Source: Bacillota bacterium
GTDB taxonomy: Bacteria; Bacillota; Bacilli; Paenibacillales; Paenibacillaceae
Direction of reading: 5' to 3'
Assembly: GCA_023391635.1 (NCBI GenBank)
Contig: JAEWAQ010000031.1
Coordinates: 1-64,000, forward strand
Length of the DNA stretch: 64,000 bases
The position numbers and the translations under genes were made by a program. The notes under the pieces are model-generated. The model was not told the origin of the DNA. It searched no databases and worked only from the letters and a program-made list of their open reading frames with translations. Shown piece after piece: positions 1 to 8,936 of this stretch; the first letter of the stretch is position 1; the number at the start of each line of letters is the position of its first letter.

Positions 1-4
1 TCCC

Positions 5-502
5 ATGCGCGTCCCTTCTTTCGAGCGGTTCCGGCGGCTTTCCGCGGCGGGAGCCTTCTTCGTCTGCGGCATGATCGTCGGCGCGGCCTTATGGAGCGGA
101 CTTTCGCACGAGCAATTCAACCGGATCGCCTTGGAGAACATGACGCTTACCCAGCAAATCGAAACCTACCAGAAAGACCTTGACCGCATGAAATACGACT
201 CCAATCAACTGACCACGATCAGACGAATCACGGTGTACGTCGAAAATCCGAAAGGCAAACCTCCGCTTGACGCCATAGCGGAAAATGAGCTGAAGAAGCG
301 GGTCAAGAACGACTTGGACGCTTTTCGCGGGCAAAGCGTCTATCAGATCGGCAAAGACGCGCAGTTCGCCAGAAGCATTTTCGAAAACAAGCTCTATTCC
401 GGCATCGGCGAAGACGACTACGAGGTGCGGATCACCACGATGCTGGTGGCGGACGGCGTGCTGCAGGTGTGGGTGGCGGCGGAAGTGCATTTGCGGCCTT
501 GA
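5..502 (+). CDS. Membrane-anchored protein of unknown function
   Basis: The 165-residue product has a basic N-terminus, one hydrophobic segment at about residues 14-33 and then a polar, charged stretch at about 36-65 that could form a short coiled coil. The rest is a mixed alpha/beta extracytoplasmic part without a motif I recognise. It looks like a single-pass protein exposed outside the membrane. The ATG lies four bases from the window edge, so its ribosome site and any further N-terminal sequence cannot be judged. It precedes the Bce-like regulator by about 70 bases on the same strand, but nothing in the sequence ties their functions together. Confidence 0.6.
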   Translation: MRVPSFERFRRLSAAGAFFVCGMIVGAALWSGLSHEQFNRIALENMTLTQQIETYQKDLDRMKYDSNQLTTIRRITVYVENPKGKPPLDAIAENELKKRVKNDLDAFRGQSVYQIGKDAQFARSIFENKLYSGIGEDDYEVRITTMLVADGVLQVWVAAEVHLRP

Positions 503-571
503 AGTTTCCGCGGCGGGCGTGGACAATAGAGAGATCACGAACGCACGCGAACCTTCGGGGAGGAATGGCCA

Positions 572-1336
572 TTGTACCGCATCTTGATCGTGGAGGATGA
601 TGCGAAGATCAGCAGCATCCTGCAATCGTGCATGGAGAAATACGGATTCGACGCGCAAGCCGTCAAACGGTTCGACCATGTCACGGACGAATTCCTCGCT
701 TACGATCCTCACCTGATGCTTCTGGATATCCATTTGCCGTACTTCGACGGCTTCTATTGGTGCAGGCAAATCCGCCTTCGCTCGAATGTGCCGATCGTGT
801 TCCTCTCCGCCCGTTCGGGAGAGATGGACCAGGTGATGGCGATCGAGAACGGAGCGGACGACTACGTCACGAAGCCGATCCCTGTCGATCTGCTCATGGC
901 GAAAATTCGCGCGGCGCTTCGCCGTTCCTACGGAGAATATGCAACTTCCGCGGCCGGAACGGAACAGGCTGAAACGGTTCATTGGAAAAGCTTGGCACTG
1001 CACATGGGGCGCAGCGAGCTCGAGTACAACGGCAAACGGGTGACGCTGACACGCAACGAGAGATTGCTTGCGGCAGCGCTGCTGCGGGCGCAGGACCGGG
1101 TGGTGTCGAGGGAAGATTTGCTGGAATCGCTGTGGGACGACGCCGAGTTCGTGGACGACAATACGCTGACCGTGAACGTGACGCGCCTGCGCAAGAAGAT
1201 GGACGAGCTGGGTCTTCCCCGCTCCATCGACACCGTCCGCGGGCAAGGGTACCGGCTCAGCGTTCCGGATCGGCGATCGACCGGCATGGCTGCGCAACTA
1301 GAATCGGCCGAAGCCGGAGTGGAGGATGAGCGATGA
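572..1336 (+). CDS. OmpR-family response regulator (BceR-like)
   Basis: A cytoplasmic transcription regulator of 254 residues. The receiver domain occupies about residues 1-120, with the acidic pair D9/D10, phospho-acceptor D52 in LLLDIHLP and the conserved lysine K101 in YVTKP. A winged-helix DNA-binding domain covers about 140-235. The start is TTG, chosen because GGGGAGG lies about eight bases upstream and translation begins directly with the receiver strand. Its stop overlaps the start of the kinase gene (ATGA), so the two are translated together. With the downstream kinase and the ABC transporter it forms a Bce-type module, a class that usually senses and expels cell-wall-active peptide antibiotics. 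The actual ligand is unknown. Confidence 0.92.
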   Translation: MYRILIVEDDAKISSILQSCMEKYGFDAQAVKRFDHVTDEFLAYDPHLMLLDIHLPYFDGFYWCRQIRLRSNVPIVFLSARSGEMDQVMAIENGADDYVTKPIPVDLLMAKIRAALRRSYGEYATSAAGTEQAETVHWKSLALHMGRSELEYNGKRVTLTRNERLLAAALLRAQDRVVSREDLLESLWDDAEFVDDNTLTVNVTRLRKKMDELGLPRSIDTVRGQGYRLSVPDRRSTGMAAQLESAEAGVEDER

Positions 1337-2415
1337 ACGGAGGCAAACGAGCGGCTTACGGTTGGCGCGAATATGCGATGGACAAGCTGCCGTATGCGGT
1401 AGCTTTTTGCTTCTCCCTGCTGCTGGCGGCGGCCGTCATCGGGCTTGACCTCCGCCAATCGAACGGGCGGCTGCATGGCGGAAGCTTGTTGTATGTCGCG
1501 GTATTGGCCGTATTCGTCCTTGGTATATGGGTGTTGTTCGACTGGTGGCGAAATCGGTCCTACTATCGCCAATTGAATGCGGCGGCGGAGCGGTTCGGAC
1601 GGCTCGATGCGCCGCTCGTGCTCCGCTCGGCCGCAACCCGCGAGCAGCAGGCGTTCGGCCGTTTGCTGCACGATCTTCACGAGGCCTACCGCAACGAACT
1701 GGAAGCAAGCAGACGGCAAGCGGAGATCCACCACCATTTTACGATGCAATGGGTGCACCAGATGAAGACACCGCTCTCCGTCATCGACTTGCTCGTCCAG
1801 CCATCCGCGATTCCGGGCGACACAGGACAGTCCGACAGAAGCCGCGACCGGAGCATCCTGGAGGAGACGGACCGGATGCGCCGGGGGCTGGACATGATGC
1901 TGCATACGGCCCGGCTGGACAAGTTCGAGGTCGACCTGCACATCCGCAAAGTCGCGCTTCATTCGCTGGCTCGGGACGTCCTGAACGATTACAAGCGGCT
2001 GTGCATCCACCATTCCGTCTTTCCCAAAATCGAGGGAGAGGCGGAGGCCGAGACGGACCCGAAATGGCTGTCGTTCGTGCTCCACCAGCTCGTGACGAAT
2101 GCGATCAAGTATTCGAAGCAGGCGCCGGGTTCCAAGAAGCTTCTTGTGCGTATCGAATCAGCTGCGGCGGATAGCTGCACGCTCAGCGTACAGGACGAAG
2201 GCATCGGCATTCCGGCACACGATCTTCCGCGCGTCTTCGATCCTTTCTTCACCGGCGAGAACGGCAGGCGAACGGAAGAATCGACCGGCATGGGTCTGTA
2301 TTTGGCCAAGCGAATCTGCGCAGGACTGGGCCACGGGCTGTGCGTCGAGTCGATCCCCGGAGAAGGAACGACGGTTACGATCGCCTTCCACGCTGCCGGC
2401 ATTCATCGAATGTGA
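1333..2415 (+). CDS. Intramembrane-sensing histidine kinase (BceS-like)
   Basis: The 360-residue kinase has two closely spaced transmembrane helices (about 20-39 and 51-70) with almost no external loop, the hallmark of intramembrane-sensing kinases that take their signal from a partner ABC transporter. The phospho-accepting histidine is H142 in the motif QWVHQMKTPLS. The N box (LVTNAIKYSK), the G1 box (DEGIGIP) and the G2 region (STGMGLYLAK) of the ATPase domain are intact. It overlaps the response-regulator gene by four bases and should phosphorylate that protein. The transporter genes follow after a gap of about 100 bases that contains a separate promoter-like region. Confidence 0.92.
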   Translation: MNGGKRAAYGWREYAMDKLPYAVAFCFSLLLAAAVIGLDLRQSNGRLHGGSLLYVAVLAVFVLGIWVLFDWWRNRSYYRQLNAAAERFGRLDAPLVLRSAATREQQAFGRLLHDLHEAYRNELEASRRQAEIHHHFTMQWVHQMKTPLSVIDLLVQPSAIPGDTGQSDRSRDRSILEETDRMRRGLDMMLHTARLDKFEVDLHIRKVALHSLARDVLNDYKRLCIHHSVFPKIEGEAEAETDPKWLSFVLHQLVTNAIKYSKQAPGSKKLLVRIESAAADSCTLSVQDEGIGIPAHDLPRVFDPFFTGENGRRTEESTGMGLYLAKRICAGLGHGLCVESIPGEGTTVTIAFHAAGIHRM

Positions 2416-2495
2416 CATTTTTGCAAGGTTTCCCGGCTGAAAATGTAAGGTTAATCGATGGGAAGTCCCGCCCGCGCGCCTCTATAATCGAACTA
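2411..2495 (+). promoter_or_regulatory. Probable response-regulator-activated promoter of the ABC transporter genes
   Basis: An inverted repeat, TGTGACATTTTT at 2411-2422 and AAAATGTAAGG at 2440-2450, precedes a good -10 box TATAAT at 2483-2488. The -35 position (about 2460-2465) is poor, as expected for an activator-dependent promoter. BceR-type regulators bind inverted repeats upstream of their transporter genes, so this is a reasonable target of the regulator encoded at 572. The assignment rests on position and symmetry only. Confidence 0.45.
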
Positions 2496-2521
2496 TCGAG
2501 GAAAGACTGCTAGGGGAGGTT

Positions 2522-3307
2522 ATGCGCGTGAAGACGATATTAAAAACGGAAGGGCTCGGCAAAATTTACGGCTCCAAGGGAAACGTCACGTTCAAAGCGC
2601 TCGAAAACATCGACTTGAGCGTGCAAGAAGGCGAGTTCGTCGGCATCATGGGACCGTCCGGCAGCGGCAAGACGACTTTGCTGAATCTGCTGGCGACGAT
2701 CGACAAACCGACGTCGGGCACGATCGAGATCGGAGGCACGAATCCGACTCGCCTGAGCGAACGGGATATCGCGCTGTTTCGCAGGCGGCAGCTCGGCTTC
2801 GTGTTTCAGGATTTCAACCTGCTGGACACGTTATCGATTCAAGAGAATATTATTTTGCCGCTCGTGCTCGAGGGCGTTGCGCCGAAAGAAATCGAGGGCA
2901 AACTGCATCCCCTGGCCGAATCGCTCGGCATCGCGGGCATTCTCGGCAAGCGAGTATACGAAGTATCGGGCGGCCAGAAGCAGCGCGCCGCGATCGCCCG
3001 GGCCGTCATTCACCAGCCGTCGCTGCTGCTCGCGGACGAATTGACGGGCAATCTCGATTCGAAGTCGGCGAAGGACGTCATGGAGGCGCTGCAGGATTTG
3101 AATGAGCGGCTTGGCGCCACTGTGCTGATGGTAACGCATGACCCGTTCTCGGCCAGCTACTGCAGGCGGGTGCTGTTCATCAAAGACGGCCGGATGTTCT
3201 CGGAAATCCGGCGCGGCGCGAACCGGCAGGCGTTCTTCCAACAAATACTGGATGCCTTGAGCGTGCTGGGAGGGAATTTCGATGACGTTCCGTTCGCTCG
3301 CGCTTAG
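2522..3307 (+). CDS. ABC transporter ATP-binding protein (BceA-like)
   Basis: This 261-residue ATPase has all the nucleotide-binding motifs: Walker A GPSGSGKTT (about 44-52), Q-loop glutamine Q96, signature VSGGQ (148-152) and Walker B LLLADE (168-173). The family's usual ADEPTGNLD reads ADELTGNLD here, a minor change. It belongs to the MacB/BceA group that drives FtsX-like permeases. The start ATG follows GGGGAGG closely. The gene overlaps the permease gene by 26 bases, so the subunits are made together. The likely role is energising antimicrobial-peptide detoxification and signalling to the upstream kinase. Confidence 0.93.
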   Translation: MRVKTILKTEGLGKIYGSKGNVTFKALENIDLSVQEGEFVGIMGPSGSGKTTLLNLLATIDKPTSGTIEIGGTNPTRLSERDIALFRRRQLGFVFQDFNLLDTLSIQENIILPLVLEGVAPKEIEGKLHPLAESLGIAGILGKRVYEVSGGQKQRAAIARAVIHQPSLLLADELTGNLDSKSAKDVMEALQDLNERLGATVLMVTHDPFSASYCRRVLFIKDGRMFSEIRRGANRQAFFQQILDALSVLGGNFDDVPFARA

Positions 3308-5261
3308 CAACGTCCGGGGCAATCGCCGCGCCTATGCCGCCTTCATGCTCAGCAGCGTGTTTTCCGTCTTGATCTTCTACCTGTATGCCGCGTTTCTTTA
3401 TCATCCCGGCGTCGTGAACGGCGATATCTACGGCGCGGGCCAAGTCCGGCAGGGGATGCTGGCTTGCGAATATTTGATCGCGATCTTCTCGTTCTTCTTC
3501 GTGCTGTATTCGAACTCGGCTTTCATGAAGACGCGAAAAAAGGAGTTCGGCCTGTTCTCGCTGTTCGGCATGACGCGGGGACAAATTCGCAAATTGGTGC
3601 TGTACGAAGGTGTCTTCCTGGCGCTCATAGCGATCGTGCTTGGCATCGGCCTTGGCATGCTGCTCAGCAAGCTGTTCTTCATGGCGCTCTCCGTGCTGCT
3701 GGAAACGGGGGCCCCGATCGCCTTCGCCGTGCCGTGGAAAGCCGTCGTGCTCACCGGAGCGGGTTTCTTCGCGCTCTTCCTGCTCATCACGCTGCTGACG
3801 CTGCGCAAAGCCGGCCGTTCGCAAATCGTCGACCTGCTGAAAGAAGCGAACAAGCCGAAGACGCAGCCCCGCTATTCGATCTGGTTGACTGCGCTTTGCA
3901 TCGTCTGTCTGGCCGGCGGTTATGGCTTGGCCTCTTATATGTCGGGTCTGACACTGCTCGTGCTCATGCTGCCCGTTATCGGACTTACCGTTGTCGGCAC
4001 TTACTTCCTGTTTACGCAAGGCAGCATCGCGGCCATCCGGATGCTGCAACGGCGCAAGCCGTTCTATTATCGCCGAACGCACCTGCTCACGATCTCCCAG
4101 CTCGCATTTAAACTGAAAGACAACGCCCGGGTGCTGTTCTCCGTATCGATCTTGAGCGCCGTCGTGCTGACGGCTTCCGGCACCGTCTATGTGTTCCAGA
4201 AGGTTCAGCGAGACCAACTGCTGGAGCATACACCGTACGCGGTAGGCTTTTACGAGGTTGGCGAAGGTGCGCACGAGGTGATCGACCCCGAGAGCGTGAA
4301 ACGGATCTTGCGGGAGGATGGTCGGCAAATCGTGCGGGAGCAGCAGCTTGGCGGGCTGCTGGCTGGCCGCGTGAATATATTGCCAGGGGCCGGAAACGAC
4401 GGTGCTGCGGAAACGCTCGGGAGAGACGGCACAATGGTCGTATCCGAGACCGGTTATAACGCCGAAGCGGACAAGTTGGGCTTGCCTGATATTCGGCTGG
4501 ACAGCGGGCAGGCCGCCGTTATTTTGCCCTATCGGGAAATGGAAGGCGGCGGCGACGCGTACGCCGGCAAAACCGCGGAAGTCCGGCTGAGCGGGCATAC
4601 GGCCAGCTTCACGATCGCGGAATCGCGGGCGAAGGCCATCGTCGATCCCGTAGGTGTCGCGTCGTTCTTGCTCGTCGTAGGCGAAGCGGATTATGCGCGA
4701 TTGTTCAACGAAGCTTCTCCATCCGAGCATATGACAGCATATGGATTCGAATGGAAGGACTGGGAGCATAGCCTGCCGACTGTTCGCAAAATCGAAGCGG
4801 CCATGTCGTCCGACGCAGCGGACGAACAGGCGCAAACCTGGCGTGTCCCCCAGTACCTTGAAGTTCAACGCGGCTTGTCGCTCACCTTCTTCATCGGGAT
4901 GTTCATCACGCTGCTGTTCTTCGTCGCTTCCGGCAGCATGCTCTATTTCAAGATGTTCACCGAATTGCAGGAGGACCAGGCCCAGTTCCGATCGCTCGTA
5001 CGAATCGGCATGACTGCCGCCGAAATCCGCCGGATCGTCGCGACACAGGTGGGCATCGTGTTCTTCATCCCATGCCTCGTCGGCATCGTGCACGCCCTGT
5101 TCGCGATGCACGCGCTCGGGAACGTGCTGGGACAATCCATCTTCGGCTATGCTTCGATCGTGTTTATCGTTTATGTCGTCATGCAAGCCATTTATTTCGG
5201 CATCAGCTGCCAGGCTTATATGAGAAGCATCATGAGCGGCGCCAAGCCGGAGACCGCGTGA
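3282..5261 (+). CDS. FtsX-like ABC permease (BceB-like)
   Basis: The 659-residue permease has the Bce layout: about ten hydrophobic helices with a large extracytoplasmic region between roughly residues 305 and 520, which is where this family recognises peptide antibiotics or lipid II-cycle complexes. FtsX-type membrane segments flank the loop (about 50-240 and 530-650). The ATG lies inside the end of the ATPase gene, behind GGGAGGG. It is the last gene of the module and is followed by a stem-loop. The substrate cannot be read from the sequence. Confidence 0.92.
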   Translation: MTFRSLALSNVRGNRRAYAAFMLSSVFSVLIFYLYAAFLYHPGVVNGDIYGAGQVRQGMLACEYLIAIFSFFFVLYSNSAFMKTRKKEFGLFSLFGMTRGQIRKLVLYEGVFLALIAIVLGIGLGMLLSKLFFMALSVLLETGAPIAFAVPWKAVVLTGAGFFALFLLITLLTLRKAGRSQIVDLLKEANKPKTQPRYSIWLTALCIVCLAGGYGLASYMSGLTLLVLMLPVIGLTVVGTYFLFTQGSIAAIRMLQRRKPFYYRRTHLLTISQLAFKLKDNARVLFSVSILSAVVLTASGTVYVFQKVQRDQLLEHTPYAVGFYEVGEGAHEVIDPESVKRILREDGRQIVREQQLGGLLAGRVNILPGAGNDGAAETLGRDGTMVVSETGYNAEADKLGLPDIRLDSGQAAVILPYREMEGGGDAYAGKTAEVRLSGHTASFTIAESRAKAIVDPVGVASFLLVVGEADYARLFNEASPSEHMTAYGFEWKDWEHSLPTVRKIEAAMSSDAADEQAQTWRVPQYLEVQRGLSLTFFIGMFITLLFFVASGSMLYFKMFTELQEDQAQFRSLVRIGMTAAEIRRIVATQVGIVFFIPCLVGIVHALFAMHALGNVLGQSIFGYASIVFIVYVVMQAIYFGISCQAYMRSIMSGAKPETA

Positions 5262-5296
5262 GGAGTGCTCTTCTCTGCTCGACACAACAGACGAAC

Positions 5297-5348
5297 AAGG
5301 CCGCCCAATCTCCCTGTTTCGGGAAGTGAGCGGCCTTGCCGTGTTTCG
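5297..5348 (+). terminator. Stem-loop terminator after the permease gene
   Basis: AAGGCCGC (5297-5304) pairs with GCGGCCTT (5330-5337), with a small secondary stem (TCCC/GGGA) inside the loop, followed by the weakly T-rich GCCGTGTTTCGTT. It lies between the permease gene and the oppositely oriented Rpn gene, so it may end transcription from either side. Confidence 0.55.
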
Positions 5349-5349
5349 T

Positions 5350-6324
5350 TCAATTCGCGAGCTCTTTGACTTCTTCGACGGAGATGTCGAGCGTGTCTGC
5401 TAATTGTTCGTGCGAGAAGCCTTTGCCGAGCAGCTTGCGCACCACTTCTTTTCTCCCTTCTTCTCTTCCTTCCTTAATTCCTTCTTTAATTCCTTCTTTC
5501 TTACCCTCTTCTACGCCTTCTGCGATCCCTTTCTCATAGCCCATTCGCATCCAAGCCGGCATTAACTCCATGATTTCGACTCCTTCCTCTGAATATTCGG
5601 CTCTTATTTCACTAAGTATCTCTTCATCCAGTTCGGCATTTGGTTGAAAGTATAAGTCCGCAACGGACATCATTAATGCCATTCGTGCGTCATCCAGTTT
5701 CGACCGCAGTCGAAGTACCATCCGCAGATAGGCAGTTCTAACCTCTCGCACTTCTTTTTTATTATATCCCATTTTCGCAAGAAGCGCAGCGGCTACCGGG
5801 TTATCCGAGTCTATAAACCGACGCCAATCCAGTTGTTTCAGCTCGACTTTAAGAAATTGAAATTTCAATATCTCCTTATCCTGCACAGCCACTCGAAGCG
5901 TATTGGGCTCTTCTCTCGCTTCATCCGCCGAGAAAATCGCAATCGGAATAATGATCGGATACTTCTTCCGATAAAGCTCGAAGAGTCTTGCGAAATAAAT
6001 GAACATTCTTTCGTGGAAATCGTCCTCCTTATACGACTGCGGTTCCAGATGAATCAATATGAACGCATTCATCGTTTTATATTTCGTTTCTAATAGCAGA
6101 TCAAGATTTCGTCCCTCTTTACCGACAATATCGACGAGCAATTCTTGCATCAATAGCTTTGAATTCGAATGATCAAGCAGTGCATCGAGCTCCGGAAAAA
6201 AAAACGAAATGAAATCAGCAAAAAAAGTCTGAAGCAGCTTCTTGAATGCTTCGTCATGCGGTGTTTGCTTTCGAACCGCTTGTTCGATCGGTTTGCCTTC
6301 CTCCGACAACCTGCGCACCTCCAT
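5350..6324 (-). CDS. Rpn/PD-(D/E)XK nuclease-family putative transposase
   Basis: The product resembles the Rpn family (recombination-promoting nuclease or putative transposase), common in Firmicutes. The N-terminal region has TPHDEAFKKLLQTFF, then a PD-(D/E)XK-like core with LDLLLETK and FILIHLEPQS, and the C-terminus is a charged run of GxxEG repeats typical of the family. I use the ATG at 6324, giving 324 residues, because homologues begin shortly before the HDEAFK motif. A TTG at 6339 is the alternative, 12 bases after AGGGGAG. The reading frame stays open to 6441, but that extension is occupied by a hairpin and is probably not translated. No flanking inverted or direct repeats are evident, so it is annotated as a gene and not a complete mobile element. 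Confidence 0.75.
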   Translation of the reverse strand: MEVRRLSEEGKPIEQAVRKQTPHDEAFKKLLQTFFADFISFFFPELDALLDHSNSKLLMQELLVDIVGKEGRNLDLLLETKYKTMNAFILIHLEPQSYKEDDFHERMFIYFARLFELYRKKYPIIIPIAIFSADEAREEPNTLRVAVQDKEILKFQFLKVELKQLDWRRFIDSDNPVAAALLAKMGYNKKEVREVRTAYLRMVLRLRSKLDDARMALMMSVADLYFQPNAELDEEILSEIRAEYSEEGVEIMELMPAWMRMGYEKGIAEGVEEGKKEGIKEGIKEGREEGRKEVVRKLLGKGFSHEQLADTLDISVEEVKELAN

Positions 6325-6330
6325 CGACCG

Positions 6331-6377
6331 GGAAAACAAAACGCCGTCCAACTCCCCTAACCGGGAGTCGAACGGCG
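6331..6377 (-). promoter_or_regulatory. Terminator-like hairpin covering the Rpn gene's ribosome site
   Basis: Read leftward, CGCCGT and ACTCCC pair with GGGAGT and ACGGCG (arms 6363-6377 and 6342-6356), then GTTTTGTTTT follows. This is a rho-independent terminator shape placed directly upstream of the coding start. Its 3' arm contains AGGGGAG, the only good ribosome-binding sequence near the start. It could block read-through transcription, translation, or both. Confidence 0.5.
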
Positions 6378-6532
6378 CATGCTTTGCAACCGCAACATTT
6401 TCGATTGATCGGATCTTACCACAACAAACGTGAGTATTCAAGACAGGTGCCGATTGTTATTGCCGATTCCGCTTCCGGCCTGTCGATGTGGTACAATCGT
6501 GAACAGACGAATGTTCGAAGGAGCTGCAAATC

Positions 6533-6826
6533 ATGGTCGACTTTCTGCTCTACTTGCTCGCCGCGCTTATCATCCTGTCTTCGGTATCGTCCGTCGTATT
6601 CAGCGTCCGTTCCCGCCGCGCGCTCGACGTTCGGCTGAGGGGCTTGTACGCCGCACGCATGAACATCAGCATGGGACTGATGCTCATCTTCATCGCACTG
6701 ATCCAGATGTTCATGTTCAGCGGCTCTACGACACGGGTCGTGGTCGGCGCGGTGTTCCTGCTGCTCGGCTTGTTTAACCTGTTCGCGGGCGCGCGCAACC
6801 ATACGATCTACAACCGTCGCGGTTGA
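6533..6826 (+). CDS. ytpI: YtpI-like small membrane protein
   Basis: The 97-residue protein has three hydrophobic segments (about 3-24, 44-62 and 68-84) and matches the layout of the YtpI family of Bacillales membrane proteins, whose function is not known. In B. subtilis ytpI sits beside ytoI, and here the ytoI homologue also lies next to it, convergently, with only eight bases between stops. That conserved neighbourhood is the main support for the name. A GGAG ribosome site precedes the ATG. Confidence 0.75.
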   Translation: MVDFLLYLLAALIILSSVSSVVFSVRSRRALDVRLRGLYAARMNISMGLMLIFIALIQMFMFSGSTTRVVVGAVFLLLGLFNLFAGARNHTIYNRRG

Positions 6827-6834
6827 CCGCCGCC

Positions 6835-8178
6835 TCAAGCCGGGTCGATCGTCTGTGCCGTCATCATCGCCTTGGCGATCAATTCACCGTCGTGCGACAC
6901 TTGCACTTCCAGCTTCACGAAGCGCCTGCCGGCTTCGATGACGAGCGGCTGAATCGTAATGACCGCCTCGATCGGCACCGTTCGCAAATAATAAACCGTC
7001 ATGTTCTCCAGCACGTGCTCTTGCTTGCGCAAGTCCTCCACCGCCCGCGCGCCCGCCTGCTGCATCAGCGCCGCAAGCACGCCTTCGGAGACGGTGCCGA
7101 TCGGACCGGACATTTGCGGGGTCGCCATACCGGTAAAATAGAGCTTGCCCGACTCATCCCTCTGCTCGGCAATACCGCTCCACATAAGCGCGTCGAACGT
7201 TTCGCCGAGTTCTTCCGGCCGACCTTCGAAATGGAGCGCCCGCAGCACTTCGCTGCGCCCGATCGTACCGGTCAGCTTGCGATGCCGGTCCGTCACCGGC
7301 AGCAGTTCGAGCCCTTCCGTCACCATGCGATGGGCAGCGGAAGCGACCGGCGTACCCGGCGTCACGGTCGTCGGCTGCCGCGTCATCAGCTTGTCCAGCG
7401 TCTGCGCGGCATCCGCGCCCGCCACGTCCTTGGAGGTCACGACGCCGACGACCCGATTCCATTCGTCCGTCACCGGAAACCGTGTTCCTCCCGCTTCTGC
7501 GCTCAATCGCTGAAAATCGGCTACCGTCGCCGAAGGCTTAAGCGACCCGATGCGGGATGCCGGCTCGAGCAGGTCGGCGATCGTCATGATTTTGCGCTTG
7601 ATCAGCCGGTCGAACATCGCCCGGTTGATCATCGAGGCGACCGTGAACGTGTCATGCCGGCAAGTAAGGATGGGCAGCTTGAGCTCGTCTGCGAGCGCCT
7701 TCACGTCCGCGCTCGTTCCGAATCCCCCCGTCACGAGCACGCCTGCCCCGTGTTCGAGCGCGATGCGGTGCGCATTTTCCCGGTTCCCGACGATGAGCAG
7801 GCTTCGCGCATCGATATACCCGCTCATCTCGCTCAGCTCCATGGCGCCGATCACGAACTTGTGCAGCGATTTCTCCAGCCCTTCTCCGCCGCCGAGCAAG
7901 CTGCCTTGCACAATCTCCAACACTTCTGCGAACGTCAGCTGGTTCGGATGCGTGCGCCGCTTCTTGTCCACACGCACCGTGCCGACCCGCTTCTTCGTGC
8001 TGACGATGCCGAGCTGTTCGGCTTCCTTCAAAGCCCGGTAAGCGGTGCCTTCGGATACGCGATGCTCCTTGGCCATCTGGCGCACCGATATTTTCGTCCC
8101 GACGTCCAGTTCGCGAATATATTGCAGCAGGCGTTCATGCTTGGTCGGTTCGCCCGCTTGATTTTCCAAATCCGACAT
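6835..8178 (-). CDS. ytoI: DRTGG/CBS/hotdog-domain regulator, YtoI-like
   Basis: The 447-residue cytoplasmic protein has four parts: an N-terminal GntR-like winged helix (about 10-70, with ISVRQMAKEHRVSEGTAYRAL), a DRTGG domain (about 75-190), a pair of CBS domains (about 195-315) that usually bind adenine nucleotides, and a C-terminal hotdog-fold thioesterase-like domain (about 330-440). This order is that of YtoI. The combination suggests a nucleotide- or acyl-responsive transcription regulator, but no targets can be inferred from the window. It converges on ytpI. Confidence 0.85.
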   Translation of the reverse strand: MSDLENQAGEPTKHERLLQYIRELDVGTKISVRQMAKEHRVSEGTAYRALKEAEQLGIVSTKKRVGTVRVDKKRRTHPNQLTFAEVLEIVQGSLLGGGEGLEKSLHKFVIGAMELSEMSGYIDARSLLIVGNRENAHRIALEHGAGVLVTGGFGTSADVKALADELKLPILTCRHDTFTVASMINRAMFDRLIKRKIMTIADLLEPASRIGSLKPSATVADFQRLSAEAGGTRFPVTDEWNRVVGVVTSKDVAGADAAQTLDKLMTRQPTTVTPGTPVASAAHRMVTEGLELLPVTDRHRKLTGTIGRSEVLRALHFEGRPEELGETFDALMWSGIAEQRDESGKLYFTGMATPQMSGPIGTVSEGVLAALMQQAGARAVEDLRKQEHVLENMTVYYLRTVPIEAVITIQPLVIEAGRRFVKLEVQVSHDGELIAKAMMTAQTIDPA

Positions 8179-8195
8179 TCCGTCTTTCGCCTCCC

Positions 8196-8777
8196 TCAGA
8201 AAGTCCAGGCCGTCGCTACCGACAATAGGGCGGCGTAAAGGCCGATGACGATGCCCAGGAAGAGCAGCTTCCGGCCGTTGCCCACTTCATGCAGTTCCAA
8301 CGCCTGCGTGAGCAGCCAATTCAAGTTCAGGAGCAGCAGCGCCAGCATCAGCATCAAGGATACTTTCCACAGCACAAGCGCGATCAGCGCATTCAAGCCC
8401 ATCGCAACGCCGAACCAAACTTGCGCGCCGCCGTAATAAGCCGCAGCCTCCATCCAGCTGCGTTTGCGCTCGCCAAGGCGATTGCCGACGATCGTCAGCA
8501 ATGCCGAGAGGACGACGATTGACAGGATGCCCGTCCACAGCAGCTTCCCGATCGACGCACCGCTGACGACCGCGCTGAACACCAGGTCCGCGAACAAGGA
8601 CAGCGTACGGCGAACGCCGCTCTGCTCGGCCCAAGCCCATATTGTAAACCCGGCCACACCGAGCGCGGCCCCGATCACGCCGTACAGCCAATCGTCCTGC
8701 GGTTCCAATTGCCTGCTGTTGCCGGGATTTCGGATCAATGACAGCAATTTCTTCGGTTCGAAACCTTGCGCAGACAT
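8196..8777 (-). CDS. Multi-pass membrane protein (possibly YIP1-like)
   Basis: The product of 193 residues has a short polar N-terminus and five predicted hydrophobic helices, an arrangement resembling YIP1-domain proteins, though I see no diagnostic motif. I chose the ATG at 8777 because AGGGA lies five bases upstream; the frame stays open to 8864 but earlier starts lack ribosome sites. It lies 17 bases upstream of ytoI on the same strand, so the two may be co-transcribed. Function unknown. Confidence 0.65.
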   Translation of the reverse strand: MSAQGFEPKKLLSLIRNPGNSRQLEPQDDWLYGVIGAALGVAGFTIWAWAEQSGVRRTLSLFADLVFSAVVSGASIGKLLWTGILSIVVLSALLTIVGNRLGERKRSWMEAAAYYGGAQVWFGVAMGLNALIALVLWKVSLMLMLALLLLNLNWLLTQALELHEVGNGRKLLFLGIVIGLYAALLSVATAWTF

Positions 8778-8865
8778 ACGGTTCCCTGGCCCCATTTCTC
8801 CATGAGTCGTACTCGATTCATTGTCCATCGCGGAAGCCGTTACGTCAAGCAGGCACGGCAGCACT

Positions 8866-8907
8866 CAAAAAACCTTCTCCACGCCTGAATAAGGCGAAGA
8901 AGAAGGT
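8866..8907 (-). terminator. Rho-independent terminator of gerE
   Basis: Read leftward, ACCTTCT (8901-8907) pairs with AGAAGGT (8872-8878), with an inner CGCC/GGCG pairing, followed by TTTTTTG. It lies about 30 bases beyond the gerE stop and separates gerE from the membrane-protein gene. Confidence 0.85.
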
Positions 8908-8936
8908 CTGAGCCGATTCGCATCGACAGACTGGGC

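Noticed and set aside
3180..5285. 701-codon open frame on the minus strand
   Set aside because: Composition (His, Asp, Arg, Gln-rich) is that of a GC-rich antisense shadow; the plus strand encodes a clear permease.
5350..5560. GxxEG repeats at the end of the Rpn protein as another case of the tetrad tag
   Set aside because: These are charged Lys/Glu helices without aromatic residues, common in the Rpn family and unrelated to the [YFW]xxG run.
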